From: Dehalococcoidia bacterium
GTDB taxonomy: Bacteria > Chloroflexota > Dehalococcoidia > UBA2979
Length of the DNA stretch: 48,256 nucleotides
Direction: 5' to 3'
NCBI GenBank assembly: GCA_028279505.1
Contig: JANQNP010000068.1
Coordinates: 1-48,256 of the forward strand
Shown here: piece by piece, positions 24,289 to 33,740 of the stretch
Layout: each line of letters starts with the position of its first letter
Position numbering within the stretch: position 1 is the first letter of the stretch
The notes under the pieces: generated by a model
Databases searched by the model: none
What the model saw: the letters and a program-made list of their open reading frames with translations, nothing else
Told to the model about the DNA's origin: nothing
Program-made: the position numbers and the translations under genes

Positions 24289-24756
24289 ATGGCAGCGACC
24301 GTCCGACGTGCAACGCCTGATGACGCCGATCAAATCGCCGAAATCATTGGCGAGATCATTCTCGAAGACAACCCGGTCGGCTTCGATCGGGAGTGGTCCG
24401 ACGACGAGGTCGTCGCCTGGATGGAGCGGCAGGGCGATCAGGGCACGATGCTCGTGATCGACGACGGCCGGCACATTCTGGGATTCGCGGCGATCGATTT
24501 CGACTCGGCGGAGCCGGAGGAGTGCAGCTTCGGGTCGTGGATCCGCGAGCGGAACCGCCGGCAGGGTTACGGCACGGAGCTGGCGAACGAGGCACTCGCG
24601 TTCGCGCGTCAGCAGGGCTACAAGCGGATCCGCGCCCGCCTGCCGCGCGACAACGAGCCGGCGCTCTCGTACCTCTCCTCGATCGGCGCGCTGGTGCCGC
24701 TGCGGAGCCCAGGGACCCGCTTCGAGCTACCGGTCTACCAAGAGGGCGACGCATGA
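24289..24756 (+). CDS. GNAT-family N-acetyltransferase
   Basis: A 155-residue GNAT protein. The acetyl-CoA pyrophosphate motif is RNRRQGYGTELANEAL (about residues 86-101), preceded by beta strands LVIDDGRHILGFAAIDF and followed by RLPRDNEPALSYLSSIGA, the usual motif B. The substrate is unknown. It lies inside the pyr operon between carA and carB, and its stop overlaps the next start (ATGA), so it is translated with the pathway although no acetylation step is known there. Confidence 0.85.
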   Translation: MAATVRRATPDDADQIAEIIGEIILEDNPVGFDREWSDDEVVAWMERQGDQGTMLVIDDGRHILGFAAIDFDSAEPEECSFGSWIRERNRRQGYGTELANEALAFARQQGYKRIRARLPRDNEPALSYLSSIGALVPLRSPGTRFELPVYQEGDA

Positions 24757-25505
24757 CGACGGTGGATCTCACCACGACGTACCTCGAAGCGCGCGAGCGT
24801 GACTGGTCGGCGTTCAGCGCCTCCTCAGACCCGCTGCCCGACTACTGGGCGTGGTGGGAGGAGCACTCGGCCGGTTGGAAGGTCCCGATCCAGTTCCTGC
24901 AGCCGATCGGCGCGGAGTTCACCGACGACCTCGGTGGGCTGGCGACGCTCCTCGAGGCGATGAGCGACCTCGAGGAGCTCGAGGTGCCACCGATCGAGTG
25001 GGTGCACACGACCTACGTGGACGTTGGCTTCCTCCGCCCGACAGACGTGCTCTGGTCGCAGGTCGAGTCGTTTTATGTCAATGCCGCGCCGCGCATCCGG
25101 CGCGTCGAGCCGTTCGCCCTGCGGATCGCCGGGCTGTCGGCGTCCGAGGACGGCCAGATCTACCTCGGGGTCGACGACGGCGGGAGCTACCGCGAGCTGC
25201 GACGCCAGATTCGCCTCGGAGTCCCCTTCGTCTCCCAGAAGATGAAGGATGACCCGCTGATCACGGCCGACGGCGACGCCTTCGTCCCGCGGCTACCGAT
25301 CGCCTTCACCACCGGCCGTGGCGATCGCGCGCGGCTGGTCGAGTTCCTTGAGGCTCATCGCCAGATCGATCTCGGTGAGTTCAAGCCACCGCACATGAAG
25401 CTGGCGCGACTGCCAATCCAACCGCACGACCACTACGGCGCCATCGACGTCGTCGCCGAGATCCCGCTGCTCGGCGCTGCTCATCGCGAGGGATACCACA
25501 ACTGA
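24753..25505 (+). CDS. 2H phosphoesterase / 2'-5' RNA ligase-like protein
   Basis: A 250-residue protein resembling the 2H superfamily. The first catalytic motif is VHTTYVD (H-x-T); the second position is occupied by PPHMKLARL, where the expected Ser/Thr two residues after His is Lys, so activity may be altered. Segments between them ([21 protein letters not shown], then [12 protein letters not shown]) fit the two-lobed fold. It might act on cyclic phosphates, but this is inference. ATG overlaps the GNAT stop; its own stop overlaps the CTG proposed for carB. Confidence 0.55.
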   Translation: MTTVDLTTTYLEARERDWSAFSASSDPLPDYWAWWEEHSAGWKVPIQFLQPIGAEFTDDLGGLATLLEAMSDLEELEVPPIEWVHTTYVDVGFLRPTDVLWSQVESFYVNAAPRIRRVEPFALRIAGLSASEDGQIYLGVDDGGSYRELRRQIRLGVPFVSQKMKDDPLITADGDAFVPRLPIAFTTGRGDRARLVEFLEAHRQIDLGEFKPPHMKLARLPIQPHDHYGAIDVVAEIPLLGAAHREGYHN

Positions 25506-28500
25506 CTACGACCGCGGCACCCACCGATCCTGGGGCCGGCGCTGTCGCCGAGCGCCCCGAGAAGCCGAAGTCAGTCCTGATCATCGGCAGCGGACCGATC
25601 GTGATCGGTCAGGCTGCCGAGTTCGACTACGCCGGCACACAGGCCTGCAAAGCGATGCGCGAAGAGGGCATCCGCTCGATCCTCATCAACTCCAACCCAG
25701 CGACGATCATGACCGACGAGGGCATCGCCGACGTCATCTACATCGAGCCGCTCACCGTGCCGGTGATCGAACGGATCATCGAGCGGGAGCGGCCGGAGGC
25801 GATCCTGCCCACCCTCGGCGGGCAGACGGGGCTCAACCTGGCGCGCGAGCTGGCGGAGGCGGGGGTCCTCGAGCGGTACGACGTGCGGCTGATCGGCTCG
25901 ACGCTCAACACGATCAAACTCGCCGAGGATCGCGAGCTGTTCCGGGACCTGCTCGTCAGCATCGGTGAGCCGACGCCGGAGAGCGCGATCGTCGAGTCCT
26001 GGGAAGACGCGGTCGCGGCGCGGCAAAGGATCGGTCTGCCGCTGGTCGTGCGTCCCGCCTACACGCTGGGCGGCACCGGCGGCGGCATCGCCCACACCAA
26101 CGAGGAGTACGAGGCGGTGGTGCGTGGCGGCCTCGCGGCCTCCCCGATCACGCAGGTGCTCGTCGAACAATCGCTCCTCGGGTGGAAGGAGCTCGAGTAC
26201 GAAGTGATGCGGGACTCGAACGACACCTGCATCACGATCTGCAACATGGAGAACCTGGACGCGATGGGCGTCCACACCGGCGACTCGATCGTCGTCGCGC
26301 CGTCGCAGACGCTCTCCGACCGTGACCACCAGATGCTGCGGAACAGCGCGCTGAAGATCATTCGCGCGCTCGGCATCGAGGGCGGGTGCAACGTGCAGTT
26401 CGCGCTCGCGCCGCGGCCGGACATCGTGCCGTGGGAGGGGTCGGACGACGCGACGATCCCGCCGTACCACGTGATCGAGGTGAACCCGCGGGTCTCGCGC
26501 TCCTCGGCGCTCGCGTCGAAGGCGACGGGGTATCCGATCGCCCGCGTGGCGGCGAAGATCGCCGTCGGCAAGCACCTGCACGAGATCGCGAACAGCGTGA
26601 CGGAGCGCACGACAGCGGCGTTCGAGCCCGCCCTCGACTACTGCGTGGTCAAGATCCCGCGGTGGCCGTTCGACAAGTTCGCGGTGGGCGACCGCGCGCT
26701 CGGGACACAGATGAAGGCGACCGGCGAGGTGATGGCGATCGACCGGACCTTCGAGGCGGCGCTGCAGAAGGCAGTGCGGTCGTTGGAGATCGGGAACCGC
26801 TCCATCCTCTGGGAGCGCGCCGACTGGGGCGACGACCCGCCGCTCGACGCGACCGACGAGCGCCTCTGGGCGTTGTTCGGCGCGGTCCGCCACGACATCC
26901 CCCTCGAGGAGGTCTCGAAGCGCAGCGGCGTCGACCCGTGGTTCATCGAGCGGATCGCACGCATCGTCGAGATGGAGCGACGCCTCCTCAGCGAGGAGCT
27001 GACGCCTCAGCTGATGCGGAAGGCGAAGCGCCTCGGCTTCGGTGACGTGCAGATCGGGACGCTCGCCGACCGGCTGCCGGCACAGGTGCGATCGCTCCGC
27101 GACGAGTGGGACATCCGCCCCGTCTACAAGATGGTCGACACCTGCGCGGCGGAGTTCGACGCGGTCACGCCGTACTTCTATGGCACGTACGAACACGAGA
27201 ACGAAGCGCCGCCGACCGACAGCCGCAAGATGCTGGTGATTGGCAGCGGTCCGATCCGGATCGGTCAGGGCATCGAGTTCGACTACTGCTCGGTGCAGGC
27301 GGCGTGGTCGCTGCAGGCCGCCGGCGTCGACGCGATCATGGCGAACTCGAACCCGGAGACGGTGTCGACCGACTTCGACACCTCCGATCGGCTCTACTTC
27401 GAACCCCTCGATGAGGAGTCCGTCCGCGACCTGCTGGAGAACGAGGCAGGCGACGAGGGCGAGGCACCGGCGTCGGTGGTGCAATTCGGCGGACAGACCG
27501 CGGTCAACATGGCGGGCGTGCTCGCGAACGCGGCGCTGCCGATCGCCGGCTCCTCGGCCGAGGCGATCGACATCGCCGAGGATCGCGGCCGCTTTGAGGC
27601 GATGCTCTCGGAGCTGGAGGTGCCGCAGCCGCCGGGCGCCGGCGTCGAGACGCTCGAGGACGCACTGACGACCGCGGAGGCGATCGGGTACCCGGTCCTC
27701 GTACGGCCGTCGTACGTCCTCGGCGGGCGCGCGATGGAGGTTGTGCAGGACGCAAACGAGCTGGTGCGCTACTTCCAGGCCGCCCTCACGGAGGGCTCCG
27801 GCGTCGTGCTGATCGACAAGTACCTCAGCGGGCGCGAGTTCGAGGTCGACGCGATCTGTGACGGTGAGACGGTCCTGATCCCGGGGATCATGGAGCACAT
27901 CGAGCGGGCCGGAGTGCACTCTGGCGACTCGATGGCCGTCTATCCGCCGCAGAACCTCACCGATGAGCAGCGCGCGGCGATCATCGACTACACGACGAAG
28001 ATGGCGCTCGGCCTCGAAGTGCGCGGCCTGATGAACGTGCAGTTCGTGATCGCGCCGGACGCGGAGCCGGACGGGCCGGGCGTCTTCGTGATCGAGGTCA
28101 ACCCGCGCTCGTCCCGAACGGTGCCGTTCATCTCCAAGGTGACCGGGGTGCCGATGGTGCGGCTCGCGGTGAACGTGAGCCTCGGGCAGACGCTGGCCGA
28201 CCAGGGGTACGAGACGGGGCTGTGGCCGGAGAGCGACCTGGTCGCCGTGAAGGCACCGGTGTTCTCGATGTCGAAGCTGGTGGGCGTCGACACGCACCTC
28301 GGGCCGGAGATGAAGTCCACCGGCGAGGTGATGGGCGTCGACCACGCGTTCGCGCCGGCGCTGACGAAGGCGCTGATCGCCTCGGACCTGGGCGTGCAGG
28401 CCGGGACCCCGTTCCTCCTCTCGCTGTCGAACCAGACGAAGACCGAGGCGCTGCCGCTGATCCGCGCCCTGCACGAGGCGGGCTGCCCGCTCTTCGCCAC

Positions 28501-28831
28501 CGAGGGGACCGCGACCCTAATCGACGGCCTCGGCATCCCCGTGCAGAGCGTGACCAAGCTGCTCGCCGGGCATCCGAACGTTACCGACGTAATCCGGGAC
28601 GGCACCGTCCGTGCCGTGATCAACACGATCGAGGGCGGGCGCGACGAGCCGCTGCGCGACGGCTTCCATATCCGCCGCGCCGCAACCGAGCAGCGCATCC
28701 CCTGCTTCACGTCGCTCGACACGGCGCGGGCGGCGATCGACGCGCTCTCGGCTCCCTCCGCCTACGAGGTGAAGCCGCTGCTGGAGTACCGCGACGGGGC
28801 GCCCGTCGCGGCCACGGAGCCAGGCGCGTGA
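25502..28831 (+). CDS. carB: Carbamoyl-phosphate synthase large subunit (probable CTG start)
   Basis: A 1109-residue synthetase with two homologous ATP-grasp halves: the first opens with [21 protein letters not shown], the second with [20 protein letters not shown] near residue 578. Each has a Gly-rich loop ([12 protein letters not shown] and [14 protein letters not shown]) and a metal-binding EVNPR segment. An MGS-like allosteric domain closes the chain from about residue 970. The only start that keeps the first nucleotide-binding motif is CTG 25502, which overlaps the previous stop (CTGA) and follows GAGGG by nine bases. GTG 25601 would remove about half of that motif. The stop overlaps the HAD gene. 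Confidence 0.93.
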   Translation: MTTTAAPTDPGAGAVAERPEKPKSVLIIGSGPIVIGQAAEFDYAGTQACKAMREEGIRSILINSNPATIMTDEGIADVIYIEPLTVPVIERIIERERPEAILPTLGGQTGLNLARELAEAGVLERYDVRLIGSTLNTIKLAEDRELFRDLLVSIGEPTPESAIVESWEDAVAARQRIGLPLVVRPAYTLGGTGGGIAHTNEEYEAVVRGGLAASPITQVLVEQSLLGWKELEYEVMRDSNDTCITICNMENLDAMGVHTGDSIVVAPSQTLSDRDHQMLRNSALKIIRALGIEGGCNVQFALAPRPDIVPWEGSDDATIPPYHVIEVNPRVSRSSALASKATGYPIARVAAKIAVGKHLHEIANSVTERTTAAFEPALDYCVVKIPRWPFDKFAVGDRALGTQMKATGEVMAIDRTFEAALQKAVRSLEIGNRSILWERADWGDDPPLDATDERLWALFGAVRHDIPLEEVSKRSGVDPWFIERIARIVEMERRLLSEELTPQLMRKAKRLGFGDVQIGTLADRLPAQVRSLRDEWDIRPVYKMVDTCAAEFDAVTPYFYGTYEHENEAPPTDSRKMLVIGSGPIRIGQGIEFDYCSVQAAWSLQAAGVDAIMANSNPETVSTDFDTSDRLYFEPLDEESVRDLLENEAGDEGEAPASVVQFGGQTAVNMAGVLANAALPIAGSSAEAIDIAEDRGRFEAMLSELEVPQPPGAGVETLEDALTTAEAIGYPVLVRPSYVLGGRAMEVVQDANELVRYFQAALTEGSGVVLIDKYLSGREFEVDAICDGETVLIPGIMEHIERAGVHSGDSMAVYPPQNLTDEQRAAIIDYTTKMALGLEVRGLMNVQFVIAPDAEPDGPGVFVIEVNPRSSRTVPFISKVTGVPMVRLAVNVSLGQTLADQGYETGLWPESDLVAVKAPVFSMSKLVGVDTHLGPEMKSTGEVMGVDHAFAPALTKALIASDLGVQAGTPFLLSLSNQTKTEALPLIRALHEAGCPLFATEGTATLIDGLGIPVQSVTKLLAGHPNVTDVIRDGTVRAVINTIEGGRDEPLRDGFHIRRAATEQRIPCFTSLDTARAAIDALSAPSAYEVKPLLEYRDGAPVAATEPGA

Positions 28832-29517
28832 GCGACCGCGCCTCGGCGGTTGGTGTCCTCTTCGATCTCGATGGCACGCTCGTAGACTCGCTCCCGACGA
28901 TCGCGGAGGCGATGTCCCGCACCCTGGGCGACTTCGGGCACGAGGTCGCGCCCGACACGATCCTGCCGCTGATCGGCGCACCGATGCAGACCCTCGCCCA
29001 GCAGCTCACCGAGGTGTCGGACGAGGTCGCGGCGGAGATGTATGAGCGGTACCTCCGGCTCTACTACGACGAGTTCATCCAGACGACGCAGCCGCTGGCG
29101 GGCGCGAGTGAGCTGCTCGATCGCCTTGGCGCAGCCGGGGCTCGCCTCGGCGTGGTGACGAACAAGAACGAGCACGGCGGCAAGCTGATGGTCGAGATCC
29201 TCGGATGGGAGCGCCACTTCGACGTCGTCGTCGGGCGCGACACGACCCCTCACCCGAAGCCGGCGCCGGATGGACCGCTGCACGCGCTCGCCGCGCTCGG
29301 CATCGCCCCTGAGGACGCCGCCTTCGTCGGGGATACGGAGTTCGACATGGCCGCGGCGCAGAGCGCATCCGTCGACATCCGGATCGGCCTGCTCGGCGCC
29401 CGCTCGGCGACGCAGCTCGAGGCGTCGGGTGCGACCCACATCGTGGAGACGCTCGACGAGGTCGACGCGATTATCCTCGAGAGCCGCGCCGCCGGGCGAG
29501 CAGCGGTCGGCGGGTAG
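28828..29517 (+). CDS. HAD-superfamily hydrolase, phosphoglycolate phosphatase-like
   Basis: A 229-residue HAD phosphatase with C1-type helical cap. Motif I is [10 protein letters not shown] (nucleophile Asp near residue 13), motif II VVTNKN, motif III the Lys of HPKPAPDG, and motif [10 protein letters not shown]. It most resembles Gph, which clears 2-phosphoglycolate, but HAD specificity is broad; a UMP or other nucleotide phosphatase role would fit the operon. GTG 28828 overlaps the carB stop. Confidence 0.87.
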   Translation: MSDRASAVGVLFDLDGTLVDSLPTIAEAMSRTLGDFGHEVAPDTILPLIGAPMQTLAQQLTEVSDEVAAEMYERYLRLYYDEFIQTTQPLAGASELLDRLGAAGARLGVVTNKNEHGGKLMVEILGWERHFDVVVGRDTTPHPKPAPDGPLHALAALGIAPEDAAFVGDTEFDMAAAQSASVDIRIGLLGARSATQLEASGATHIVETLDEVDAIILESRAAGRAAVGG

Positions 29518-29522
29518 CGACG

Positions 29523-30299
29523 GTGGAGCGCTTCACCACGACCGTCACCGAGAGCGCGCGCCTGTACGGCGACACCCACATCGTCTGGCTCGAACGCACC
29601 GAGGTCCTGGCCAACATCCAGCCCGGCGAGTTCCTGATGACCTACATCGGCGAGGGCTTCGACCCGCTGCTCGGCCGGGCGCTGTCGATTCACCGGCTGC
29701 GCGAGGGCCGCGACGGCCCCGAGTTCGCCCTGCTGTTCGATGTCGTCGGTCGCGGGACCGACTGGCTGGCACGACGCACGGAGGGCGACGACGTCGCGTT
29801 CGTCGGCCCGCTCGGGCAGGGGTTTGAGGTGCGCCCTCGGGTGCAGCGCATGCTCCTCGTGGGTGGGGGCATCGGCTGCGCGCCCCTCATCTGGCTGGCC
29901 GACGAGCTAGTGGCGGAGGGTCGCGAGGTCACGCTGATCCTCGGTGGCCGCGGTGAGGCGCAGATCTTCCCGCCGGAGCTGTTGCCGCCGGCGGTCGAGG
30001 TGATCGTCACCACCGAGGATGGATCGGTCGGCGAGCGCGGGCGCGTCACCGCTCCGTTCGAGCGGCTGCTGTCGTGGTGCGACCAGGCGTTCTCCTGCGG
30101 CCCGGATCCGATGTTCGAAGCGCTGCACGACGTGACGAGGCGCACGGGGTCGTCGAAGCCGGTGCAGGGACTCCTCGAAGGGCGCATGGCCTGCGGGTTC
30201 GGGGTCTGCTACTCGTGCGCCGTGTTCCCGAAACGGGGCGGGGTACGATTGGTCTGCACCGACGGGCCGCGGTTCGAGCTGCGCGACCTGTACTCTTGA
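29523..30299 (+). CDS. pyrK: Dihydroorotate dehydrogenase electron transfer subunit
   Basis: A 258-residue flavin and iron-sulfur subunit of class 1B dihydroorotate dehydrogenase. The FAD motif RALSIHR is at 52-58, the NAD-binding strand LLVGGGIGCAPL at 111-122, and four cysteines for a [2Fe-2S] cluster are Cys224, Cys229, Cys232 and Cys245 (CGFGVCYSC, then C). It passes electrons from PyrD to NAD. pyrD itself is 3.4 kb away behind other genes, an unusual separation. Starts at GTG. Confidence 0.92.
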   Translation: MERFTTTVTESARLYGDTHIVWLERTEVLANIQPGEFLMTYIGEGFDPLLGRALSIHRLREGRDGPEFALLFDVVGRGTDWLARRTEGDDVAFVGPLGQGFEVRPRVQRMLLVGGGIGCAPLIWLADELVAEGREVTLILGGRGEAQIFPPELLPPAVEVIVTTEDGSVGERGRVTAPFERLLSWCDQAFSCGPDPMFEALHDVTRRTGSSKPVQGLLEGRMACGFGVCYSCAVFPKRGGVRLVCTDGPRFELRDLYS

Positions 30300-30324
30300 G
30301 CCCCACCCGCTGAGAGGCAGCCAG

Positions 30325-30606
30325 ATGCGGCGCTATCTCCGGCCCCACTACCTCTTCGTCTTCGCTGGCACCGCGATCGGGCTTGCGATCGGGATCTTCG
30401 TGATCGACGTGCAGCCGGCGATCATCGGTTGGTTGGTCGGCGGTGGGCTCGGACTATCGGGCGGGGCGTACCTCGCCGCGGTCACCTCGGGCGAGCCGCT
30501 GGTCGGCAGTGGTGGACGCAGTCGATCGTCGAACTGGACGCTCGAGGACCTCTACGGCGACGAAGAAGAGAAGCCAGTGAACAGCGGGACTCGCAACGGG
30601 CACTAG
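30325..30606 (+). CDS. Small membrane protein with two predicted helices
   Basis: A 93-residue protein. Residues about 8-27 (YLFVFAGTAIGLAIGIFVID) and 30-52 (AIIGWLVGGGLGLSGGAYLA) are hydrophobic, followed by a polar acidic tail (TLEDLYGDEEEKP). It is the last gene of the pyr operon, 25 bases after pyrK. Function unknown; membrane anchoring of a partner through the tail is a guess. It faces the NYN gene with only 33 bases between stops. Confidence 0.65.
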   Translation: MRRYLRPHYLFVFAGTAIGLAIGIFVIDVQPAIIGWLVGGGLGLSGGAYLAAVTSGEPLVGSGGRSRSSNWTLEDLYGDEEEKPVNSGTRNGH

Positions 30607-30639
30607 CCGGGCGGAATCGGCGTCCGCACGCTACACGCG

Positions 30640-31728
30640 CTAGATGAGTTCGTCGATCACAGCACCGAGTTCGACGTAACGGTCAGCCAGCGAGCGCATC
30701 TCCAGCGACGAACTCTGTGCGAACGCCACCACCTCGACGCGGACGCCACGGGTCTGCACGACCTCGACGGCTCGCGCGAAATCCGCGTCGCCGGAGACGA
30801 TCGCGATGATGTCGAGCCTGTCGGCCATCGTCAGCATGTCGATCGCCATCTCGACGTCGAAGTTGCCCTTGATCGAACCGTCGGCGAACCGCTTCAGCGG
30901 CTTGGTCACGATGCGGTACTCGTACGGCACGAACGGTGCGACGAACTTCTGCTGCTCGAGCGGCTCCGAGGGGTTGTCCGACACCGGCGAGTAGGCGGTC
31001 GCCCGGACGATGTCGCGGCCCTGTCGCAGGAACTCGAGGAGGCGGCCCATGTTGACCGGCTTCTCGTCTGGTCCCTGGCCGTACATCAGGTTCGGCACGT
31101 CGACGAACACGCCGAGGCGCGGCTTCTGCGCGGCTCGGTCGAGCTGACTCCCGAGGGTCAGCAACCCAGCGCGGACCTCGTTCAGGATCGCGCCCTGCTC
31201 CTCGACGATCGCGCGTAGCTCACCGAGGTCGCCGTCACCGGCACCATTCGAGGAGGGCTTGCTGCGCGTGGTCCGCCGGCGGGCCGGCTTCTTCGTCTCG
31301 ACCGCTGCCTCGGGCTCCTCGTCAGCAGGTTCTTCGGCGGCCGGTGCTTCCGCCTCGGCTTCGGCGGCGGGAGCCTCTTCGGGCTCCGGCTCGGCGGCGC
31401 GGGAACGCCGCCGGCGTCGAGGGGTCGCGGGCTTCTCCTCGGCTTCGGCCTCCGCGGTCTCCTCCGCGGCAGGGGCCTCCGCTTCCTTGGCCGCGGCGGT
31501 GCTACGGCGGCGCCGGCGCGGCGTCCGAGGACGCTCCTCCTCCGGCTCCTCGGCGGTCTCGTCCGCCGCCTGCTCGTCGGCATCCGCGTTCGCGCCCGAG
31601 CGACGAGCAGGCCGACGGCCGGCGATGATCGAGGACGAGCGTCTCCCACCCCGACCGCGCGAGCCGCCGTTCCCGCTGGTATCGCTCGCTGCATCGAGCA
31701 CGGGTTGCCAAATCATCGAGATCGTCAC
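30640..31728 (-). CDS. NYN (LabA-like PIN) domain protein with long charged N-terminal region
   Basis: A 362-residue protein. The C-terminal half (from about 205) is a NYN/LabA-type PIN nuclease-like domain: LGVFVDVPNLMYGQG with the first Asp, GNFDVEMAIDMLTMAD, and IAIVSGDADFARAVEVVQTRGVRVEV with the SGDxDF motif. The first 170 residues are disordered: acidic Ala/Glu tracts alternate with basic PRRRRRS blocks at about 70 and 104 and with RRRTTRSK, suggesting RNA binding. GTG 31728 overlaps the mrp stop (GTGA). Likely RNA-related, substrate unknown. Confidence 0.82.
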   Translation of the reverse strand: MTISMIWQPVLDAASDTSGNGGSRGRGGRRSSSIIAGRRPARRSGANADADEQAADETAEEPEEERPRTPRRRRRSTAAAKEAEAPAAEETAEAEAEEKPATPRRRRRSRAAEPEPEEAPAAEAEAEAPAAEEPADEEPEAAVETKKPARRRTTRSKPSSNGAGDGDLGELRAIVEEQGAILNEVRAGLLTLGSQLDRAAQKPRLGVFVDVPNLMYGQGPDEKPVNMGRLLEFLRQGRDIVRATAYSPVSDNPSEPLEQQKFVAPFVPYEYRIVTKPLKRFADGSIKGNFDVEMAIDMLTMADRLDIIAIVSGDADFARAVEVVQTRGVRVEVVAFAQSSSLEMRSLADRYVELGAVIDELI

Positions 31729-32762
31729 GCGACGGCCGCCTCACCTGCGAACTGAAGAACTGAACATCGGGCCGCGACCTGTTCGGCCAGCTCGATGAAT
31801 GATTGTGCTACTGCCGAGTCGGGTGCGGCCGCGACCACCGGCTTGCCGCTGTCACCGCCTTCACGAACCGCCGCATCGAGCGGCAGTTCGCCCAGGAACT
31901 CGATGCCGAGCTCATCCGCGGCGTCCCGAGCGCCTCCGTGACCGAAGACGTCCCCGGACATGTTCTCGACGACCCCGAAGATCGGGACACCGAGGCGATC
32001 GAACATGCCGACGGCCTTGCGTGCATCCTCGATGGCGACGACCTGCGGGGTGGAGACGATCACGACGCCGGCGATCAGCGCGTCTTGCGCCATGGTCATC
32101 GAGGCGTCGGAGGTGCCGGGCGGCAGGTCGATGATCAGGTAGTCCAGCTCGCCCCAGTCGACGTCGCGCATCAACTGGCGGACGCCGGAGCCAATCATCG
32201 GTCCACGCCAGACAACCGGGGATCCCTTGGGCAGGACGAAGCCGATTGAGACGGCCTTGAGACCATAGGACTCCAGCGGGTGCAAACCCTGCTCGCCCTC
32301 CGCCTGGATGCCGCCCTCGATGCCAAGCATCGTCGGGATGTTCGGTCCCGTGATGTCGGCGTCGAGGAGCCCCACCCGAGCGCCGAGCTTGGCCAGCGCG
32401 ACGGCGAGGTTGGTCGAAACGGTGGACTTGCCGACGCCGCCCTTGTTGGAGGCGACGGCGATGATGTTCTTCACGCCGTCGATGGGCGCAGGGCCACCGT
32501 CCTTGCCGAGGGTGCCGCGGACCTCGGCGCCCCAGTCGATCTCGACGGCATCAACCCCCGCGATCGGATCGAGGGCGGCGCGGACGTCATGATCGATGGT
32601 CTCTTTGAGAGGGCAGGCCGGGGTCGTCAGGACCAGCTCGAATGAGACGGTCCCACCCTCGACTTTGAGGTCGCGGACCATGTTGAGCGAGACGATGTCT
32701 CGGTGCAGCTCGGGATCGTTCACAGTGCGCAGTGCGTCAAGGACGGCCTGCTGATCAGCCAC
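31725..32762 (-). CDS. mrp: Mrp/NBP35-type P-loop ATPase (iron-sulfur carrier family)
   Basis: A 345-residue protein. An N-terminal MIP18-like (DUF59) domain of about 85 residues (LRTVNDPELHRDIVSLNMV) is joined to a ParA/Mrp ATPase with deviant Walker A NKGGVGKST at 106-114 and LLDADITGPNIPTML after it. The family carries or inserts Fe-S clusters. The usual CPxC after ENMS is absent: the segment reads VENMSGDVFGHGGARDAA. GTG start with AAGGAG five bases upstream. It leads the mrp-NYN pair. Confidence 0.9.
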   Translation of the reverse strand: MADQQAVLDALRTVNDPELHRDIVSLNMVRDLKVEGGTVSFELVLTTPACPLKETIDHDVRAALDPIAGVDAVEIDWGAEVRGTLGKDGGPAPIDGVKNIIAVASNKGGVGKSTVSTNLAVALAKLGARVGLLDADITGPNIPTMLGIEGGIQAEGEQGLHPLESYGLKAVSIGFVLPKGSPVVWRGPMIGSGVRQLMRDVDWGELDYLIIDLPPGTSDASMTMAQDALIAGVVIVSTPQVVAIEDARKAVGMFDRLGVPIFGVVENMSGDVFGHGGARDAADELGIEFLGELPLDAAVREGGDSGKPVVAAAPDSAVAQSFIELAEQVAARCSVLQFAGEAAVA

Positions 32763-33000
32763 CAGTACTCCTTAGCAGGAGGCGCATCACGAATGTGGTT
32801 CTCTCTGAAATCTGTCTGGGAACCTCGGAGCGCGTCCGAACGTTGTGTGTATATCGGTGCTCGCGATCTTTCGGGGTCAGACGCGGTCAGCGTCCGGTGA
32901 TCGCTCGTCGGCGCAGCTATCCGCAGCCGACGTTTCTGCCGATAAGCGAAGTATAAGCGCGGTCCGGCCGAGGCGGAACCGATTAACAGACGTTTAGCAG

Positions 33001-33047
33001 TTTTTTTGCACTAAAACCTTGACCCGAGAGTGGGTAGTGCAAATAAT
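33001..33047 (+). promoter_or_regulatory. Strong promoter with A/T-rich upstream tract
   Basis: TTGACC (33019-33024), 17-base spacer, AATAAT (33042-33047). A/T-rich sequence from 33001 to 33018 resembles an UP element. This is the best sigma-70-like promoter in the window. Upstream, 32763-33000 shows no convincing gene; AGTATA at 32950-32955 (TATACT on the minus strand) may be the mrp -10 element. Confidence 0.7.
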
Positions 33048-33053
33048 AGTTCA

Positions 33054-33119
33054 GCCGAATGTGTGGATTCGGCGATCTCCGGGCAGCGGGCCGACCCCGG
33101 CAAGGCGCCCGTCGGAGAT
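33054..33119 (+). promoter_or_regulatory. Structured 5' leader of the zinc-ribbon gene
   Basis: Two stem-loops follow at once. The first, GCCGAAT/ATTCGGC (33054-33073), would lie at the very 5' end of the transcript. The second has ATCTCCG (33075-33081) pairing with CGGAGAT (33113-33119), enclosing further G/C pairing. The leader is about 150 bases, long for a 90-codon gene. Confidence 0.5.
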
Positions 33120-33205
33120 GAAGCACGACGGCGACGGCGGACTACACGCCCACCCGCACCCCTCACGGGAAACCGGGGCCGACGCCATCAGAGAAGGAAT
33201 GAGCG

Positions 33206-33478
33206 ATGAGTCGCACTTCTGCCAAGTCGAAGTCGCGGCCGAAAGGTGCGGCCAGCAAGGCATCGAAGAACTGTGTCCACCACTGGATCATCGATGCTCC
33301 GAACGGCCGCGAGAGCACCGGCGTCTGCAAGCACTGCGGCGTCGAAAAGGGTTTCTCCAACTCCACCGAGAGTGTGATGTGGGAGCAGACGAACACGCTG
33401 CGCAACGACGTACGTGAGTCGTCCAAGGCCTCGTCCCGCTTCTCGAAGCCGGCCGAGATCCGCCTCTCCGACGAATAG
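33206..33478 (+). CDS. Small zinc-ribbon-like protein
   Basis: A 90-residue protein with a Lys/Ser-rich basic start (SRTSAKSKSRPKGAASKASK) and a likely metal site: CVHHW (Cys23, His25, His26) and VCKHCG about 15 residues later. The tail is polar (KASSRFSKPAEIRL). I recall similar short proteins in Chloroflexota and Actinobacteria, all uncharacterised; that is memory, not a search. AGAAGGA precedes the ATG by seven bases. With its own strong promoter, structured leader and strong terminator it forms a single-gene unit and is probably well expressed. Confidence 0.65.
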   Translation: MSRTSAKSKSRPKGAASKASKNCVHHWIIDAPNGRESTGVCKHCGVEKGFSNSTESVMWEQTNTLRNDVRESSKASSRFSKPAEIRLSDE

Positions 33479-33501
33479 GCCCCGCCGACAGGCAACCAAC
33501 A

Positions 33502-33534
33502 AGGCGGGGCGGCTCCAATGGAGCCGCCCCGCTT
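33502..33534 (+). terminator. Strong hairpin terminator after the zinc-ribbon gene
   Basis: GCGGGGCGGCTCC pairs perfectly with GGAGCCGCCCCGC (13 bp, extendable to 15) around AAT. It lies 25 bases after the stop. The T run is weak (CTTCGTTGTG). The remaining bases to pyrD (33535-33740) show no clear gene. Confidence 0.8.
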
Positions 33535-33740
33535 CGTTGTGTCCCGACGCCGTAGCTCGGCGACGCCTGCCTGGACCACCTCGGCTCCTAGCGCCCAGCT
33601 TCCGAGGCGTGCTGAGCCGCCGGTAGCCGACCAGCTCGCTCCTTATGTCGTTCGCCCTCCCCTCCGAGGATGGACAGTCCGTTATCGCCGCCCCGACCGA
33701 GGGCGTATCATCGCCCCACGAGCGAACGTCCCGAGGGCGC

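Noticed and set aside
25571..28474. A 967-codon open frame antisense to carB
   Set aside because: carB is unmistakable on the plus strand. High GC removes stops from the opposite frame, and the antisense product is Arg/Asp/His-rich without domains.
32703..33417. Several short open frames in the mrp to zinc-ribbon gap
   Set aside because: They overlap promoter and leader structure, lack ribosome sites and have atypical codon use.
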